Notes under the pieces: generated by a model | Database searches by the model: none | What the model saw: the letters and a program-made list of their open reading frames with translations, nothing else | Told to the model about the DNA's origin: nothing | Translations under genes and position numbers: made by a program | In this document: positions 8,895 to 18,318 of the stretch, in pieces | How the letters are laid out: the number at the start of each line of letters is the position of its first letter | Position numbering within the stretch: position 1 is the stretch's first letter | Source: Roseomonas sp. CECT 9278 | GTDB taxonomy: Bacteria > Pseudomonadota > Alphaproteobacteria > Acetobacterales > Acetobacteraceae | DNA length: 64,000 bases | Assembly: GCF_918698155.1 (NCBI RefSeq) | Contig: NZ_CAKKLX010000028.1 | Location: 1-64,000 of the forward strand | Direction: 5' to 3'

Positions 8895-9839
8895 TCAGGC
8901 CGGCGCGGTGCCGGCCGCGGCGGCGACCTCGGCGGCGAAGTCGGAGGCCGCCTTCTCGATGCCCTCGCCGAGCTGGTAGCGGGCGAAGCCGGTCAGGTTG
9001 CCGCCGGCCTTCTTGACCACTTCCTTCACGCGGCTCTCGCCGTCATGGACCCAGACCTGCTCGAGCAGGACCACTTCCTCGTAGTATTTGCGGATGCGGC
9101 CCTCGACCATCTTCTCGATGATCGCCTCGGGCTTGCCGGAGGCGCGCGCCTGTTCGGACAGCACGTCGCGCTCGCGCGCCAGCGCCGAGGGATCGACCGC
9201 GGAGGCGTCCAGCGCCTCGGGCCGGGCGGCGGCGACATGCATGCCGATCTGGCGGCCGAGCGTCTCCAGCGCGTCGATCTCCGACGCCCCTTCCAGCGCC
9301 ACCAGCACGCCGATCTTGCCCATGCCGGGCTTCACGGCGGAGTGCACATAGGTCGCGACCGCGCCGGACGACACATGCAGGCGCTTGGCACGGCGGATCG
9401 ACATGTTCTCGCCGATCGTGGCGATCAGGTGCGTCAGCTGCTCATTCACGGTGCGGAAGGACTGCCCGCCCTCGACAAGGTCGACCGAGCCCGGGTAGCG
9501 CGCGGCCTTGATCGCCTCGATGTCATCGCCGACCGTCAGCACCAGCTCCGCCACCGCGGCGCAGAAGCCCTGGAAGTGTTCGTTGCGGGCGACGAAGTCG
9601 GTCTCGGCGTTGATCTCGACCATGGCGGCCGTGCGCGGGGCGGACGCCACCGCCACCAGCCCTTCGGCGGCGACGCGGCCGGACTTCTTGGCCGCGGCCG
9701 ACAGGCCCTTCTTGCGCAGCCAGTCGATCGCGGCCTCCATGTCGCCGGCCGCCTCCACCAGCGCCTTCTTGCAGTCCATCATGCCCGCGCCGGTCTTCTC
9801 GCGCAGGTCGCGGACCATCGCCGCAGTGATCTCGGCCAT
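8895..9839 (-). CDS. tsf: Elongation factor Ts
   Basis: 314 aa nucleotide-exchange factor for EF-Tu. The N-terminal UBA-like domain (to about residue 55) has [22 protein letters not shown]. The core begins with [15 protein letters not shown], the EF-Tu contact motif. The remainder matches the two-lobed dimerisation region. Length is within the family range of about 280-310. It is co-directional with rpsB 68 bases upstream and followed by a strong terminator, so rpsB-tsf is a two-gene operon as in most bacteria. Confidence 0.97.
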   Translation of the reverse strand: MAEITAAMVRDLREKTGAGMMDCKKALVEAAGDMEAAIDWLRKKGLSAAAKKSGRVAAEGLVAVASAPRTAAMVEINAETDFVARNEHFQGFCAAVAELVLTVGDDIEAIKAARYPGSVDLVEGGQSFRTVNEQLTHLIATIGENMSIRRAKRLHVSSGAVATYVHSAVKPGMGKIGVLVALEGASEIDALETLGRQIGMHVAAARPEALDASAVDPSALARERDVLSEQARASGKPEAIIEKMVEGRIRKYYEEVVLLEQVWVHDGESRVKEVVKKAGGNLTGFARYQLGEGIEKAASDFAAEVAAAAGTAPA

Positions 9840-9876
9840 CGGAATGCTCCGTGGTTGCTACGTGGAAAGTCGGGAA

Positions 9877-9898
9877 CCGGGGCCGTTCGCGGCCCCGG
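9877..9898 (-). promoter_or_regulatory. Hairpin between rpsB and tsf
   Basis: An 8-bp perfect GC stem (CCGGGGCC / GGCCCCGG, six-base loop) lies in the 68-base rpsB-tsf spacer. On the minus strand it is followed by TTCCC rather than a T-run, so it is a poor terminator. It may be a processing or attenuation site that adjusts S2 versus EF-Ts output. That role is inference. Confidence 0.35.
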
Positions 9899-9907
9899 CA
9901 GGGATCA

Positions 9908-10711
9908 TCAGGCCTGGGGCTGCGCCTCGACCGGCGCGTCCGGCAGGGCTTCGGGCAGCGCGTCCGGCAGGGCTTCCGGAGCCAGGTCCTCGGCGGCGCC
10001 GACATCGACGCCCGAGGCCTGCATCTCGGCCGAGATGCCATCCAGCACGGCCGAGGCGATCATGTCGCAATACAGCGTGATGGCGCGGATCGCGTCGTCA
10101 TTGCCCGGGATGGGATAGGTCACGCCGGCCGGATCGGCATTGGAATCGACCACCGCGATCACCGGGATGCCGAGCTTGTTGGCCTCCTCGATCGCCAGCT
10201 TCTCCTTGACGGTGTCGATCACGAAGATGATGTCGGGCAGCCCGCCCATCTCCTTGATGCCACCCAGCGCGCGATCAAGCTTGTCCTTGTCGCGCGTGAG
10301 CATCAGGACTTCCTTCTTCGTCAGGCCGCTCGTGTCGGTGCCCAGACGCTCGTCCATCTGCTTCAGGCGCTTGATCGAGCCCGTGATGGTCTTCCAGTTG
10401 GTCAGCATGCCGCCGAGCCAGCGATGGTTGACGTAATACTGGCCGCAACGCGTGGCGGATTCCGCGACATAGTCGGCGGCGGCCTTCTTGGTGCCCACGA
10501 ACAGCACGCGGCCGCCGGCGGCGACGGTGTCACGCACGGCCTTCAGCGCGCGCTCCATCATCGGCACGGTCTGCTGCAGGTCCAGGATGTGCACCTGGTT
10601 GCGGATGCCGAAGATGTAGGGCGCCATCCGCGGGTTCCAGCGGCGCGTATGGTGGCCGAAATGCACGCCGGCTTCGAGCAGCGCACGCAGGGTGACTTCA
10701 CGCATCGCCAT
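9908..10711 (-). CDS. rpsB: 30S ribosomal protein S2
   Basis: 267 aa. The core matches S2 throughout: [25 protein letters not shown] at the start, then [20 protein letters not shown] and [13 protein letters not shown] strong AAGGAGG ribosome site lies just upstream. ATG at 10711 (MAMREVTL) or 10705 (MREVTL) could both be used. The C-terminal 35 or so residues form an acidic, Ala/Pro-rich tail with the repeated unit EALPDALP, which lies beyond the conserved domain and probably stays disordered. First gene of the rpsB-tsf operon. Confidence 0.97.
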   Translation of the reverse strand: MAMREVTLRALLEAGVHFGHHTRRWNPRMAPYIFGIRNQVHILDLQQTVPMMERALKAVRDTVAAGGRVLFVGTKKAAADYVAESATRCGQYYVNHRWLGGMLTNWKTITGSIKRLKQMDERLGTDTSGLTKKEVLMLTRDKDKLDRALGGIKEMGGLPDIIFVIDTVKEKLAIEEANKLGIPVIAVVDSNADPAGVTYPIPGNDDAIRAITLYCDMIASAVLDGISAEMQASGVDVGAAEDLAPEALPDALPEALPDAPVEAQPQA

Positions 10712-10892
10712 GGGGCGAGCCTCCTTCCTTGGGTGGTCCGGTTGGGCCTCCGCGGCGCATGCCCCGTTGCCGGGGACCGGACCCTGCCTGGTGTGGGAAG
10801 GGTGCGCCGCGTGTGGATTTGCCGGGCGGGGCAGCCCCGTCCGGCGGGCGCGATATGGCGGAAAGCCGGCGCGGGGGCAAGCCCCCGGGGTG

Positions 10893-11867
10893 TTATTCGG
10901 GGCGGATGCCGGCGCGTTCGGCGGTGGTGCGGATCGCCGCCCGCTCGCGCTCCAGCCAGGCGGCGAAGCCCTCGGGCGTCTGCTCGCCCTCGGCCACGAT
11001 CTCCGCACCCAGTTCGGCCTGCCGCGCGCGATAGGCCGGGTCGGCCAGCCCGCGCCGCGCCGCTGCCGACAGCGTGGCCACTGCCGCCGTCGGCGTGCCG
11101 GCCGCCGCCACCAACCCGGCCCACGACCCGCCGGTCAGGTTCAGCCCGCTTTCGATCAGCGTCGGCACCTGCGGCGCGATCGGCATCCGCCCGGCCGACG
11201 ACACCGCCAGGATCCGCAGCTGCCCGCCGCGGAACATCGGCAGCACGGTGCTGATCTCGGCCATGACCACCGGAATGTTGCCCGCCACCACATCCGGCAC
11301 CGAGACCGAGGAGCCGCGATAGGGCACATGCGTCAGCCGGATGCCGGCGGCGGCCATCATCTGCTCGATCAGGAAATGCGTGGCGCTGCCCTGGCCGGAG
11401 GAGCCGATGGAAATGCCCTCGGGCCGGGCGCGCGCGGCGGCCAGCACGTCGGCCAGGCTGCGCCAGGGGCTGTCGGCGCGCACCGTCAGCGTGACCGGGC
11501 TGCGGCTGATCATCGCGACGGCGGCGAAATCCCTCGCCGGGTCGTAGGCGAGCCGCGCCTGCAGCACCGGCGCATTGGTCAGCGGCCCGTTCGACCCCAG
11601 CAGCAGCGTGTGGCCATCGGGCGCCGACTTCGCGACCGCATCGGCGCCGACCGCCCCGCCGGCGCCGGCCCGGTTCTCGACCACCACCGGCTGGCCCAGC
11701 GCGGCGGCCATGCGTTCGCCGATCATGCGCGCCTGCAGGTCGGACGACGTGCCCGCCGCGAAAGGCACGATGATGCGCACCGGGCGGTCGGGGAAGGCGG
11801 CGCGGGCGGCGCGCGGTCCCAGCAGCAGGACAGGCGCGGCGAGCGCGGCGCGGCGGGTGGCCTTCAT
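10893..11867 (-). CDS. Bug/TctC-family tripartite tricarboxylate transporter binding protein
   Basis: 324 aa secreted periplasmic binding protein. A signal peptide ends near residue 23 (GPRAARA), followed by the family opening [19 protein letters not shown]. Other Bug-family marks are [39 protein letters not shown] and the C-terminal [11 protein letters not shown]. These proteins bind carboxylates or other small organic molecules for TctAB-type carriers. No tctA/tctB gene is in the window, so it is an orphan receptor, as is common in Bug-rich genomes. The ligand cannot be told from sequence. It is transcribed towards rpsB. Confidence 0.88.
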   Translation of the reverse strand: MKATRRAALAAPVLLLGPRAARAAFPDRPVRIIVPFAAGTSSDLQARMIGERMAAALGQPVVVENRAGAGGAVGADAVAKSAPDGHTLLLGSNGPLTNAPVLQARLAYDPARDFAAVAMISRSPVTLTVRADSPWRSLADVLAAARARPEGISIGSSGQGSATHFLIEQMMAAAGIRLTHVPYRGSSVSVPDVVAGNIPVVMAEISTVLPMFRGGQLRILAVSSAGRMPIAPQVPTLIESGLNLTGGSWAGLVAAAGTPTAAVATLSAAARRGLADPAYRARQAELGAEIVAEGEQTPEGFAAWLERERAAIRTTAERAGIRPE

Positions 11868-12015
11868 GCGGGGGTTCCCTCGTTCCCTGGACGGTGCAGT
11901 CTGGCCGGGTTTCGGGCGGCACCGGAAGCCCCTGGCGCGCGCCCGCCCCGTCACGCAGCATTCACCCCGCGCGCGAAGGGCCTGGCGCAGGCTGGCGCGC
12001 CGCAGGAGCCCGCCC

Positions 12016-13617
12016 ATGGACAGCACCGCCCGCCACATCCTGGACCTGTCGCGCCGCGGCCTGCTGCGCGGCGCGACCGGGCTGGCCGCGCTGGCGGCGC
12101 TGGCCCCCGCCGCGCGCCCGGCCCTCGCGCAGCCGGTCTTCCGGTCGTTTCCCTTCACCCTGGGCGTCGCGAGCGGCGAGCCGGCGCCGGATGGCGTCGT
12201 GATCTGGACGCGCCTCGCGCCCGAACCCTTGCAGCCCGATGGCGGCATGGTGCGCGCCGCCATCCCGGTCGCGTGGGAGGTCGCGGAGGACCAGCGCTTC
12301 GCCCGCATCGCCGCCGCCGGCACCGCGATTGCGCGGCCCGAACTGGCGCATGCGGTGCATGTCGAGGTCGCCGGCCTGGCCCCCGGGCGGCCCTATTTCT
12401 ACCGCTTCCGCGCCGGCACCGAGGCCAGCGCCACCGGCCGCACGCGCACCGCCGCGGCGCCCGGCGCCGCGATGGACCGCCTGCGCTTCGCCTTCGCCGG
12501 CTGCCAGCACTACGAGCACGGCCACTTCACCGCCTGGAAGCACATCGCGGCCGAGGCGGAGCTCGACTTCGTCTTCCACTATGGCGACTACATCTATGAA
12601 TACCGCGGCCGAGTGCCGGGGCAGCCGGGCTGGGGGCCGCTGGTGCGCCCGCATCTCGGCGAGGAGATCATCGCCCTCGCGGACTACCGGCTGCGCTACG
12701 CGCAGTATCGCCTGGACGCCGACCTGCGCGCCGCCCATGCGGCGCATCCCTTCCTGGTCAGCTACGACGACCACGAGGTCGACAACAACTGGGCCGGCCC
12801 GCACAGCGAGGAGGATGGCCGCGGTCGCTTCCCCATCGCCGTGCCGCCCGAGGTCTTTGCGCTGCGCAAGGCCGCCGCCTTCCAGGCCTGGTACGAGAAC
12901 ATGCCGGTGCGCCGCACCGCCCTGCCGCGCGGACCCGACATCACCGCCTATCGCCGGATGGATTTCGGCACCATGGCGCGGGTGCATGTGCTGGACACGC
13001 GGCAGTTCCGCGACGACCAGCCCTGCCATGACGGCGTCAAGCCGGCCTGCGCGGAGGTGGGCCGCCCCGAGGCGCAGATGCTGGGCGCCGCGCAGGAAGC
13101 CTGGCTGCTGGATGGCATGACCGACAGCCCGGCGCGCTGGAACATCCTGGCGCAGCAGGTGCCGATGATGCGCCGCGTACTGTCCGGCGGGATCTCGATG
13201 GACAAGTGGGATGCCTACCCGGCGGCGCGGCAGCGGCTGCTGGAGGGCATGGCGGCGCGGCGCACGGCCAACCCGGTGGTGCTGTCGGGCGATGTGCACG
13301 TGGCGCTGGCGGCCACCATACGCGCCCGGCCCGAGGACGCGGCAAGCGCCCCTGTCGCGACGGAATTCACCGCGACCTCCGTCACCAGCGCGGGCGACGG
13401 CGCGGCGATGACGCCGGGCGGCGAGGAGACGCTGCGCCGCAACCCGGACATCGCGCTGTTCGACGGGCGGCGCGGCTATGGCGTGGCGGAGGCGACGGCG
13501 GCGCGCATGACGACGGAATTCGTCGCCCTGCCCTTCGTCACGCGGGAGGGCGCGCCGCGGGAGGTGGCGGCGCGCCTGGTGGTGGAGGCCGGGCGCGCCG
13601 GCGTGGAGCGCGGGTAG
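12016..13617 (+). CDS. phoD: PhoD-type alkaline phosphatase, Tat-exported
   Basis: 533 aa metallophosphoesterase of the PhoD family, which hydrolyses phosphodiesters and monoesters outside the cytoplasm and depends on metal ions. The N-terminus has a twin-arginine signal (LSRRGLLRGATG, hydrophobic stretch, cleavage near residue 38). An N-terminal Ig-like domain (about 45-140) is followed by the catalytic domain with FHYGDYIYEY, SYDDHEVDNNW and the C-terminal LSGDVHVALA. The start has CAGGAG eight bases upstream. No Pho-box was identified. It is convergent with the aspartate dehydrogenase-like gene. Confidence 0.9.
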   Translation: MDSTARHILDLSRRGLLRGATGLAALAALAPAARPALAQPVFRSFPFTLGVASGEPAPDGVVIWTRLAPEPLQPDGGMVRAAIPVAWEVAEDQRFARIAAAGTAIARPELAHAVHVEVAGLAPGRPYFYRFRAGTEASATGRTRTAAAPGAAMDRLRFAFAGCQHYEHGHFTAWKHIAAEAELDFVFHYGDYIYEYRGRVPGQPGWGPLVRPHLGEEIIALADYRLRYAQYRLDADLRAAHAAHPFLVSYDDHEVDNNWAGPHSEEDGRGRFPIAVPPEVFALRKAAAFQAWYENMPVRRTALPRGPDITAYRRMDFGTMARVHVLDTRQFRDDQPCHDGVKPACAEVGRPEAQMLGAAQEAWLLDGMTDSPARWNILAQQVPMMRRVLSGGISMDKWDAYPAARQRLLEGMAARRTANPVVLSGDVHVALAATIRARPEDAASAPVATEFTATSVTSAGDGAAMTPGGEETLRRNPDIALFDGRRGYGVAEATAARMTTEFVALPFVTREGAPREVAARLVVEAGRAGVERG

Positions 13618-13700
13618 CGCAACCCCCGACCGGGGGCCTCGTTCGATCGGGTGACGATGGTCGTGACGCCAGGGGCCCAGCGGCGCCGGGGTGAGCCGAT

Positions 13701-13727
13701 GCGAGCGGAACCGCCCTTTCCGCTCGC
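13701..13727. terminator. Candidate bidirectional terminator hairpin
   Basis: In the 194-base space between two convergent genes lies a perfect 9-bp inverted repeat (GCGAGCGGA / TCCGCTCGC, nine-base loop). It has no T-run on either side, so activity as an intrinsic terminator is doubtful. Its position between convergent stops is the main support. Confidence 0.35.
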
Positions 13728-13811
13728 CCTGGCTCGCTTCGATGCGTGCAGGCGGTTGTTGTCACGAACATCTTGACCCGACCGGATGATCCCAACTGAT
13801 CGGGATGTGCT

Positions 13812-14621
13812 CTACGACCCGACCTTCAGCGTGCTGGTCAGCCCGCGCAGGCAGGCCAGGATCGACAAGGGCGTGATCTTGCCGGTGCGGGGGTTCTCCT
13901 CGCTCGGGACGTTCTCGATGGTCATGGTCAGGCGCGCGGAGGCGGCCTCGACGCGGATGGTGTGCTGGTTGCGCGTCTGGGCGGGGTCGGCCCAGATCTC
14001 GACCATGGTGCGCTCGGGGCCGATGCCGGCCAGCGCCAGTGCCGCCGCGACGTTGACGTTGGCGGGGAAGCCTTGCGCCGCGTCGAAGGCATTGCCCTGG
14101 AAGATGCGCGTGGGCGTGGTGATGGCGAGCACGTCGATCGCGTTCTGCTTGAGGTAGGGCGCACCCTCCAGCCCGCGTGGCGGCTTGCGGGTCTCGATCG
14201 TGACGCTGTCCACATCGCCTTCCGCCGCGGCGCGCACGGCATCGAGGCCGAGCAGCGCGCCGGTTGGCACGATGATGCGCGCGCCGGTGGCCTTCGCGCG
14301 ATCGACCAGGTGCATGCGCGGCAGCAGCGCGCCGACCGAGGACGGGATGAAGATGCGCCCGGCGGCGATGGCGGCGGTGGCGATCTCCTCGAAGGCCACG
14401 GCCGGGGCGGCTTCCACCACCACGTCGCAGGCGGCGAGCTCGGCATTCGGGACCACCATCGGGGGCACGCGGAACGCCCCGACATTGGCCTGCGCCTTCT
14501 TGAGGTCCCGCGCGGACACCGCCGCCAGGCGCAGCCCCTGCACGCCGGCATCCAGCGCCCGCGCCAGGTGCAGGCCGATCGCGCCAAGCCCCGCGATGCC
14601 GACTGTCAGATCCTGCGCCAT
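13812..14621 (-). CDS. nadX: Aspartate dehydrogenase-like oxidoreductase
   Basis: 269 aa, close to the usual length of L-aspartate dehydrogenases, which oxidise aspartate with NAD(P) to iminoaspartate for NAD synthesis or aspartate catabolism. The Rossmann opening is VGIAGLGAIG (residues 7-16). The C-terminal catalytic domain has VPTGALLGLDAVRAA, FPANVNVAAALALAG and QTRNQHTIRVE, typical of the DUF108/NadX family. The start has GGAGGGAC just upstream; an ATG 36 bases further up was rejected. There are no nadA or nadC neighbours. It is 51 bases downstream of the small membrane protein gene and probably co-transcribed with it. Confidence 0.85.
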   Translation of the reverse strand: MAQDLTVGIAGLGAIGLHLARALDAGVQGLRLAAVSARDLKKAQANVGAFRVPPMVVPNAELAACDVVVEAAPAVAFEEIATAAIAAGRIFIPSSVGALLPRMHLVDRAKATGARIIVPTGALLGLDAVRAAAEGDVDSVTIETRKPPRGLEGAPYLKQNAIDVLAITTPTRIFQGNAFDAAQGFPANVNVAAALALAGIGPERTMVEIWADPAQTRNQHTIRVEAASARLTMTIENVPSEENPRTGKITPLSILACLRGLTSTLKVGS

Positions 14622-14672
14622 GTGTCCCTCCGCCAAGATGCCGGGCGGCGGTAGCACGCCGGGCGCGCGGCG

Positions 14673-15002
14673 TCAGCGGGCGGCGGCGTCCGCCCCGGCA
14701 TCGACGATGCGCCGGCTGATGAAGGCCGATACGCTGACGCCAAGCCACAGCGCGCCGGCAACAAGCTTCACCGTGCCGCGCGCCGGCTCGTCGTCGAAGG
14801 CGAAGGCCAGGCCGAGATTGCCCAGCCCCAGCACGATCCCCATCCAGAAGAACAGCGCCAGCTGCTTGCGGTAGGCGGCGCGGAATTCCGCCGGTGTGCC
14901 CTTGTGGCGCTTGCGGACCCAGCCGCCGGCGACCTTGCGCGCCTCGATGGGCGTCCAGACCACCAGGACGGCGGCACAGACCATGGCGACGAGTTCCAGC
15001 AC
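14673..15002 (-). CDS. Small predicted membrane protein
   Basis: 109 aa, starting at GTG with a good GGGAGGT ribosome site seven bases upstream. Three hydrophobic stretches (about residues 2-16, 45-67 and 78-96) suggest a small inner-membrane protein. A basic segment WVRKRHKGTPAEFRAAYRK lies between the first two. I do not recognise the family. It is upstream of, and co-directional with, the aspartate dehydrogenase-like gene. Confidence 0.65.
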   Translation of the reverse strand: MLELVAMVCAAVLVVWTPIEARKVAGGWVRKRHKGTPAEFRAAYRKQLALFFWMGIVLGLGNLGLAFAFDDEPARGTVKLVAGALWLGVSVSAFISRRIVDAGADAAAR

Positions 15003-15220
15003 GGCGCACCTCCCGCTCGGCGCGGCACCGCGCCCCTGTCCTGCCGAGCCTAGGGGCGCAGGGCCGGCTCCGCACCGCCAAATCGCGCGCGGCGGACCGG
15101 GCGCGGCGCCCCCTGCACCCCGCGCGGCCTTCGCCGCGACCCAGCCCCGCGCGCCCCGCGCTTGACGCGGAGCCGCTGCGGGCACATCCCACGCCCCGCC
15201 CTCCGGACCCTCGTGCCCCC

Positions 15221-16993
15221 ATGACCTTCGCCACCCTGCCCGCCCCGCTGCTGGCCGCGCTTTCAGGCCGCGGCTATGCCGAGCCCACCCCCGTCCAGGC
15301 CGCCGTCCTGCAGCCCGAGGCCGCGGGGCGCGACCTGCTGGTCTCCGCCCAGACCGGGTCGGGCAAGACCGTCGCCTACGGGTTGGCGCTGGCACCGGAA
15401 CTGATCGGCGAGGCCCCGCGCCTGCCCCCGGCCGGCCCGCCGCTGGCGCTGGTCGTGGCGCCGACGCGTGAGCTGGCGCTGCAGGTGAAGGCCGAGCTGA
15501 CCTGGCTCTTCGCCCCGGCTGGCGGGCGGATCGTCTCCTGCGTGGGCGGCATGGACCCGGTGGCGGAACGCCGGCTGCTGAACCAGGGCGCGCATATCGT
15601 GGTCGGCACGCCGGGGCGGCTGCGCGACCACCTGGAACGCGGCAACCTCGCGCCGTCCGCGCTGCGCGCCGTGGTGCTGGACGAAGCGGACGAGATGCTC
15701 GACCTCGGCTTCAAGGAGGAGCTGGAGGCGATCCTGGAGGAGACGCCGGCCGAACGGCGCACGCTGATGTTCTCGGCGACGGTGCCGCGCGGGATCGCGG
15801 CGCTGGCCAAGGGCTATCAGCGCGATGCGCTGCGCATCGAGGTGGCCTCCGAAGGCGGCCAGCATGGCGACATCGACTACCGCGCCGCCGTGGTCGCGCC
15901 GCATGAGATCGAACGCGCGGTGGTGAACATCCTGCGCCTGGAGGACCCGCGCATCGCGATGGTGTTCTGCGCCACGCGCGCCACGGTCACGCGCCTGCAG
16001 GGCAACCTGTCCGAACGCGGCTTCTCGACCGTGGCGCTGTCGGGGGAACTCTCGCAGGCGGAACGCAATCGCGCGCTGCAAAGCCTGCGCGATGGGCGTG
16101 CGCGGGTGTGTGTCGCGACCGATGTCGCGGCGCGCGGCATCGACCTGCCGGACCTCGGCGTGGTGATCCATGCCGAATTGCCGCGCGACCCCGAGACGCT
16201 GCTGCACCGGTCCGGCCGCACCGGGCGCGCTGGGCGCAAGGGGATTTCCGTGCTGCTGGTGCCGCATACGCGGCGCGGGCTGGCGCAGCGGCTGCTGGGC
16301 GCGGCGCGGGTGACCGCGACCTGGGCGCCGGCGCCCTCGGCCGAGGCGATCCGCGCGCGCGATGCCGAACGGCTGTCGGCCCAGGCGATCGCCCTGGCCG
16401 CCGAGGAACCGGCGGAGGAGGATGTGGCGGTCGCCCGCCTGCTGCTGGCCGACCCCGCGCTGGCCGAGGGCGGCGCGCAGGCGCTGGCCGCAGCGCTGGT
16501 GCGCGTGCTGCGCGCGCCGCTGCCGGCGCCGGAGGAACTCACCGAGTTCTCCGACCGCCCCGCGCCGCGCGACCGCCGCGACGCGATGCCCCGCGCCGCG
16601 CAGGACGGCGCGCGCGACGGCCCGCCCGGCCGCGAGCCCGGCGGCCAGGAAGGCATCTGGTTCCGCATGGATGTCGGGCGCAATGGCAATGCCGACCCGC
16701 GCTGGCTGCTGCCCTTCCTGTGCCGGCGCGGCCACGTCACGCGCCAGGAGATCGGTCGCATCCGCATCCTGGGCCGCGAGACGCAGTTCGAGGTCGCGCC
16801 CTATGCCGCAGCGCGCTTCGCCGCCGCGGCACGCCGCGCGGAAGGCGACGACGCGCATATCAAGGTCGAGCCGCTGCAGCCGCTGAAGGGACCGCCGCGC
16901 CTGTCGCGCCGGCCGGAGGCTGCGCGGGCGGCCGCCGACCACGGGGCCGGGCCGCCCGCCCCGATGCCCGCGCGCGGCAAGCGCCGGCCGTAG
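15221..16993 (+). CDS. DEAD-box RNA helicase with DbpA-like RNA-binding tail
   Basis: 590 aa. All helicase motifs are present in order: Q-motif region (GYAEPTPVQ), AQTGSGKT, PTRELAL, TPGR, VLDEADEM, SAT, VATDVAARGID, HRSGRTGRAG. After the helicase core (to about 360) comes a variable region, then about residues 485-550 (IWFRMDVGRNGNADPRWLLP...) matching the DbpA RNA-binding domain that in E. coli recognises 23S rRNA. A basic tail ends the protein. A role in large-subunit assembly or structured RNA remodelling is inferred; CsdA/DeaD-type functions are the alternative. The ATG was chosen because upstream codons are Pro/Arg-rich and non-homologous. Confidence 0.9.
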   Translation: MTFATLPAPLLAALSGRGYAEPTPVQAAVLQPEAAGRDLLVSAQTGSGKTVAYGLALAPELIGEAPRLPPAGPPLALVVAPTRELALQVKAELTWLFAPAGGRIVSCVGGMDPVAERRLLNQGAHIVVGTPGRLRDHLERGNLAPSALRAVVLDEADEMLDLGFKEELEAILEETPAERRTLMFSATVPRGIAALAKGYQRDALRIEVASEGGQHGDIDYRAAVVAPHEIERAVVNILRLEDPRIAMVFCATRATVTRLQGNLSERGFSTVALSGELSQAERNRALQSLRDGRARVCVATDVAARGIDLPDLGVVIHAELPRDPETLLHRSGRTGRAGRKGISVLLVPHTRRGLAQRLLGAARVTATWAPAPSAEAIRARDAERLSAQAIALAAEEPAEEDVAVARLLLADPALAEGGAQALAAALVRVLRAPLPAPEELTEFSDRPAPRDRRDAMPRAAQDGARDGPPGREPGGQEGIWFRMDVGRNGNADPRWLLPFLCRRGHVTRQEIGRIRILGRETQFEVAPYAAARFAAAARRAEGDDAHIKVEPLQPLKGPPRLSRRPEAARAAADHGAGPPAPMPARGKRRP

Positions 16994-17013
16994 CCGCGCC
17001 GCCTGGAGCAGAT

Positions 17014-17041
17014 CGCGTTCAGACGGAACCGTCTGAACGCG
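17014..17041. repeat. Near-perfect palindrome, REP-like element
   Basis: CGCGTTCAGACGG, two bases, then its exact reverse complement: 13 paired bases on each side. It lies 20 bases after the helicase stop, between convergent genes. Its flanks (GGAGCAGAT before, GAAGATGGTCTGAAAAC after) look like part of a longer dispersed repeat rather than a simple terminator. No second copy was seen in this window. It could also act as a bidirectional transcription stop. Confidence 0.6.
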
Positions 17042-17163
17042 TGAAGATGGTCTGAAAACAACAGGCTAGAGCCTGCGACGTGAGCGCGGGCGAATGCAGC
17101 ATGCTCTGGTGCCTGCCCGCGCGAGAGGGTCCGTCGGCGCGCGATCCGCGGCGGGCACCGAGC

Positions 17164-17233
17164 CCGATCGGACGGTTCATCCGATCGGCTGAAGGCCCCC
17201 GCGACGACAACGCCCTGCCGGGGTAGCAGGGCG
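17164..17233. terminator. Two hairpins between convergent genes
   Basis: 17164-17172 pairs perfectly with 17180-17188 (CCGATCGGA / TCCGATCGG, seven-base loop). 17211-17218 pairs with 17226-17233 (CGCCCTGC / GCAGGGCG, seven-base loop). The second sits 14 bases beyond the stop of the short-chain dehydrogenase gene and is the best candidate for its terminator, though the run after the stem on the minus strand is only TTGTCGTC. Apart from these and the palindrome at 17014-17041, the 254-base gap looks empty. Confidence 0.45.
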
Positions 17234-17247
17234 AGGACCAAGCACCC

Positions 17248-18033
17248 CTACACCACCGGCGACGAGCCACCATCCACGTTGATGGCGGTGCCGGTGACGT
17301 AGCCGCCCATGTCGGAGGCGAGCAGCAGCGCCATCGCGGCGAATTCCTCGGCCTTGCCGATGCGCCCCAGCGGGACCGGCTTGCCTTGTTCGGCCTTCCA
17401 GTCCTCCCAGGTGATGTTGCGCTTTTCCTGCGCGTGGCGGCGGACCCATTGGTCGCTCTCGATGATGCCGACCAGCATGGCGTTCACCAGCACGTTGTGA
17501 GGGGCGAATTCATTCGCCAGCGCCTTGGTCAGCGCCATGCCGGCGGCGCGTGACACGCTGGTCGGCGTGCTGGTCGCCTTGGGCGCCTTCGCGCCGATGT
17601 TCAGCACGTTGATGATGCGGCCCCATTTGCGGTCGCGCATGCCCGGCAGCACCTGGCGGCACAGCCGCACCGCGGCGAACAGCTTGAGGTCGAGGTCGTC
17701 CTGCCAGAGCGCGTCCGAGACTTCCAGGAACGGACCGCGCTGGGACGTGCCGGCATTGTTCACCAGGATATCGACCTGGCCGAGGGCGCGCACGGCGCCG
17801 GTATAGGCCTGCTCGCAGCCTTCCACCGTGCGGATGTCGCAGGCGATGGCGACCACCTTGGCGGTGGGCGCGGCTTCGCGCACCTCGGCCTCGCCGCGCG
17901 CCAGCGCCTCGGCGCCACGGGCGACCAGCGCGACATTGCCGCCGGCCTGGGCGAAGGCCTTGGCCATCGCGAGGCCAAGGCCCTTCGACCCGCCGGTGAT
18001 CAGCGCGCTGCGGCCATTGAGCGAAAGTTGCAT
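17248..18033 (-). CDS. Short-chain dehydrogenase-like protein with altered catalytic residues
   Basis: 261 aa Rossmann-fold protein of the SDR superfamily. Cofactor binding is intact: TGGSKGLG at residues 13-20 and NNAG at 92-95. The catalytic triad is not. Where Tyr-x3-Lys is expected the sequence has Thr158-x3-Arg162 (PTSVSRAAG), and the usual Ser of the NISS strand is Asn145 (NVLNIG). The C-terminal VTGTAINVDGG is typical of classical SDRs. It may bind a nucleotide without normal ketone/alcohol chemistry, or belong to a divergent branch with another mechanism. The ATG start precedes the first beta strand directly. It lies 71 bases downstream of tRNA-His. Confidence 0.85.
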   Translation of the reverse strand: MQLSLNGRSALITGGSKGLGLAMAKAFAQAGGNVALVARGAEALARGEAEVREAAPTAKVVAIACDIRTVEGCEQAYTGAVRALGQVDILVNNAGTSQRGPFLEVSDALWQDDLDLKLFAAVRLCRQVLPGMRDRKWGRIINVLNIGAKAPKATSTPTSVSRAAGMALTKALANEFAPHNVLVNAMLVGIIESDQWVRRHAQEKRNITWEDWKAEQGKPVPLGRIGKAEEFAAMALLLASDMGGYVTGTAINVDGGSSPVV

Positions 18034-18104
18034 GGCGAGTTCCCCTGAGGATGTTGCCGCCATCCTGCCGGGAAAGCCGGCGCGCGCAAGCGAGGGGAAA
18101 AGGG

Positions 18105-18181
18105 TGGGGCGACCAACGGGACTCGAACCCGTGACATCCAAGACCACAACCTGGCGCTCTACCAACTGAGCTATGGCCGCC
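18105..18181 (-). tRNA. tRNA-His (GTG)
   Basis: 77-base cloverleaf read on the minus strand. The acceptor stem GCGGCCA pairs with TGGTCGC, and an encoded extra 5' G (G-1) faces C73, the identity mark of tRNA-His. D-arm GCTC-AGTTGGTA-GAGC, anticodon loop TTGTGGT with anticodon GTG, T-arm GGGTTCGAGTCCC, and encoded CCA end. No integrase or att-like duplication is adjacent. Confidence 0.95.
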
Positions 18182-18318
18182 ACCGAGGGGGCGGGGAATA
18201 GGGCCGCAGGGCCTGCCCCGTCAACCACGTGCGTCGATGCATGGCTGCCCTGCGCCGCCGCCCCCGTTGCCGCGCCGTGGCGCCACGCATCATCATGGCC
18301 GCGACCGGGAGCCTGCCC

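Noticed and set aside
18105..18181. tRNA-His as an integration site for a mobile island
   Set aside because: No integrase, direct repeat of the tRNA 3' end or change in composition was seen near it.
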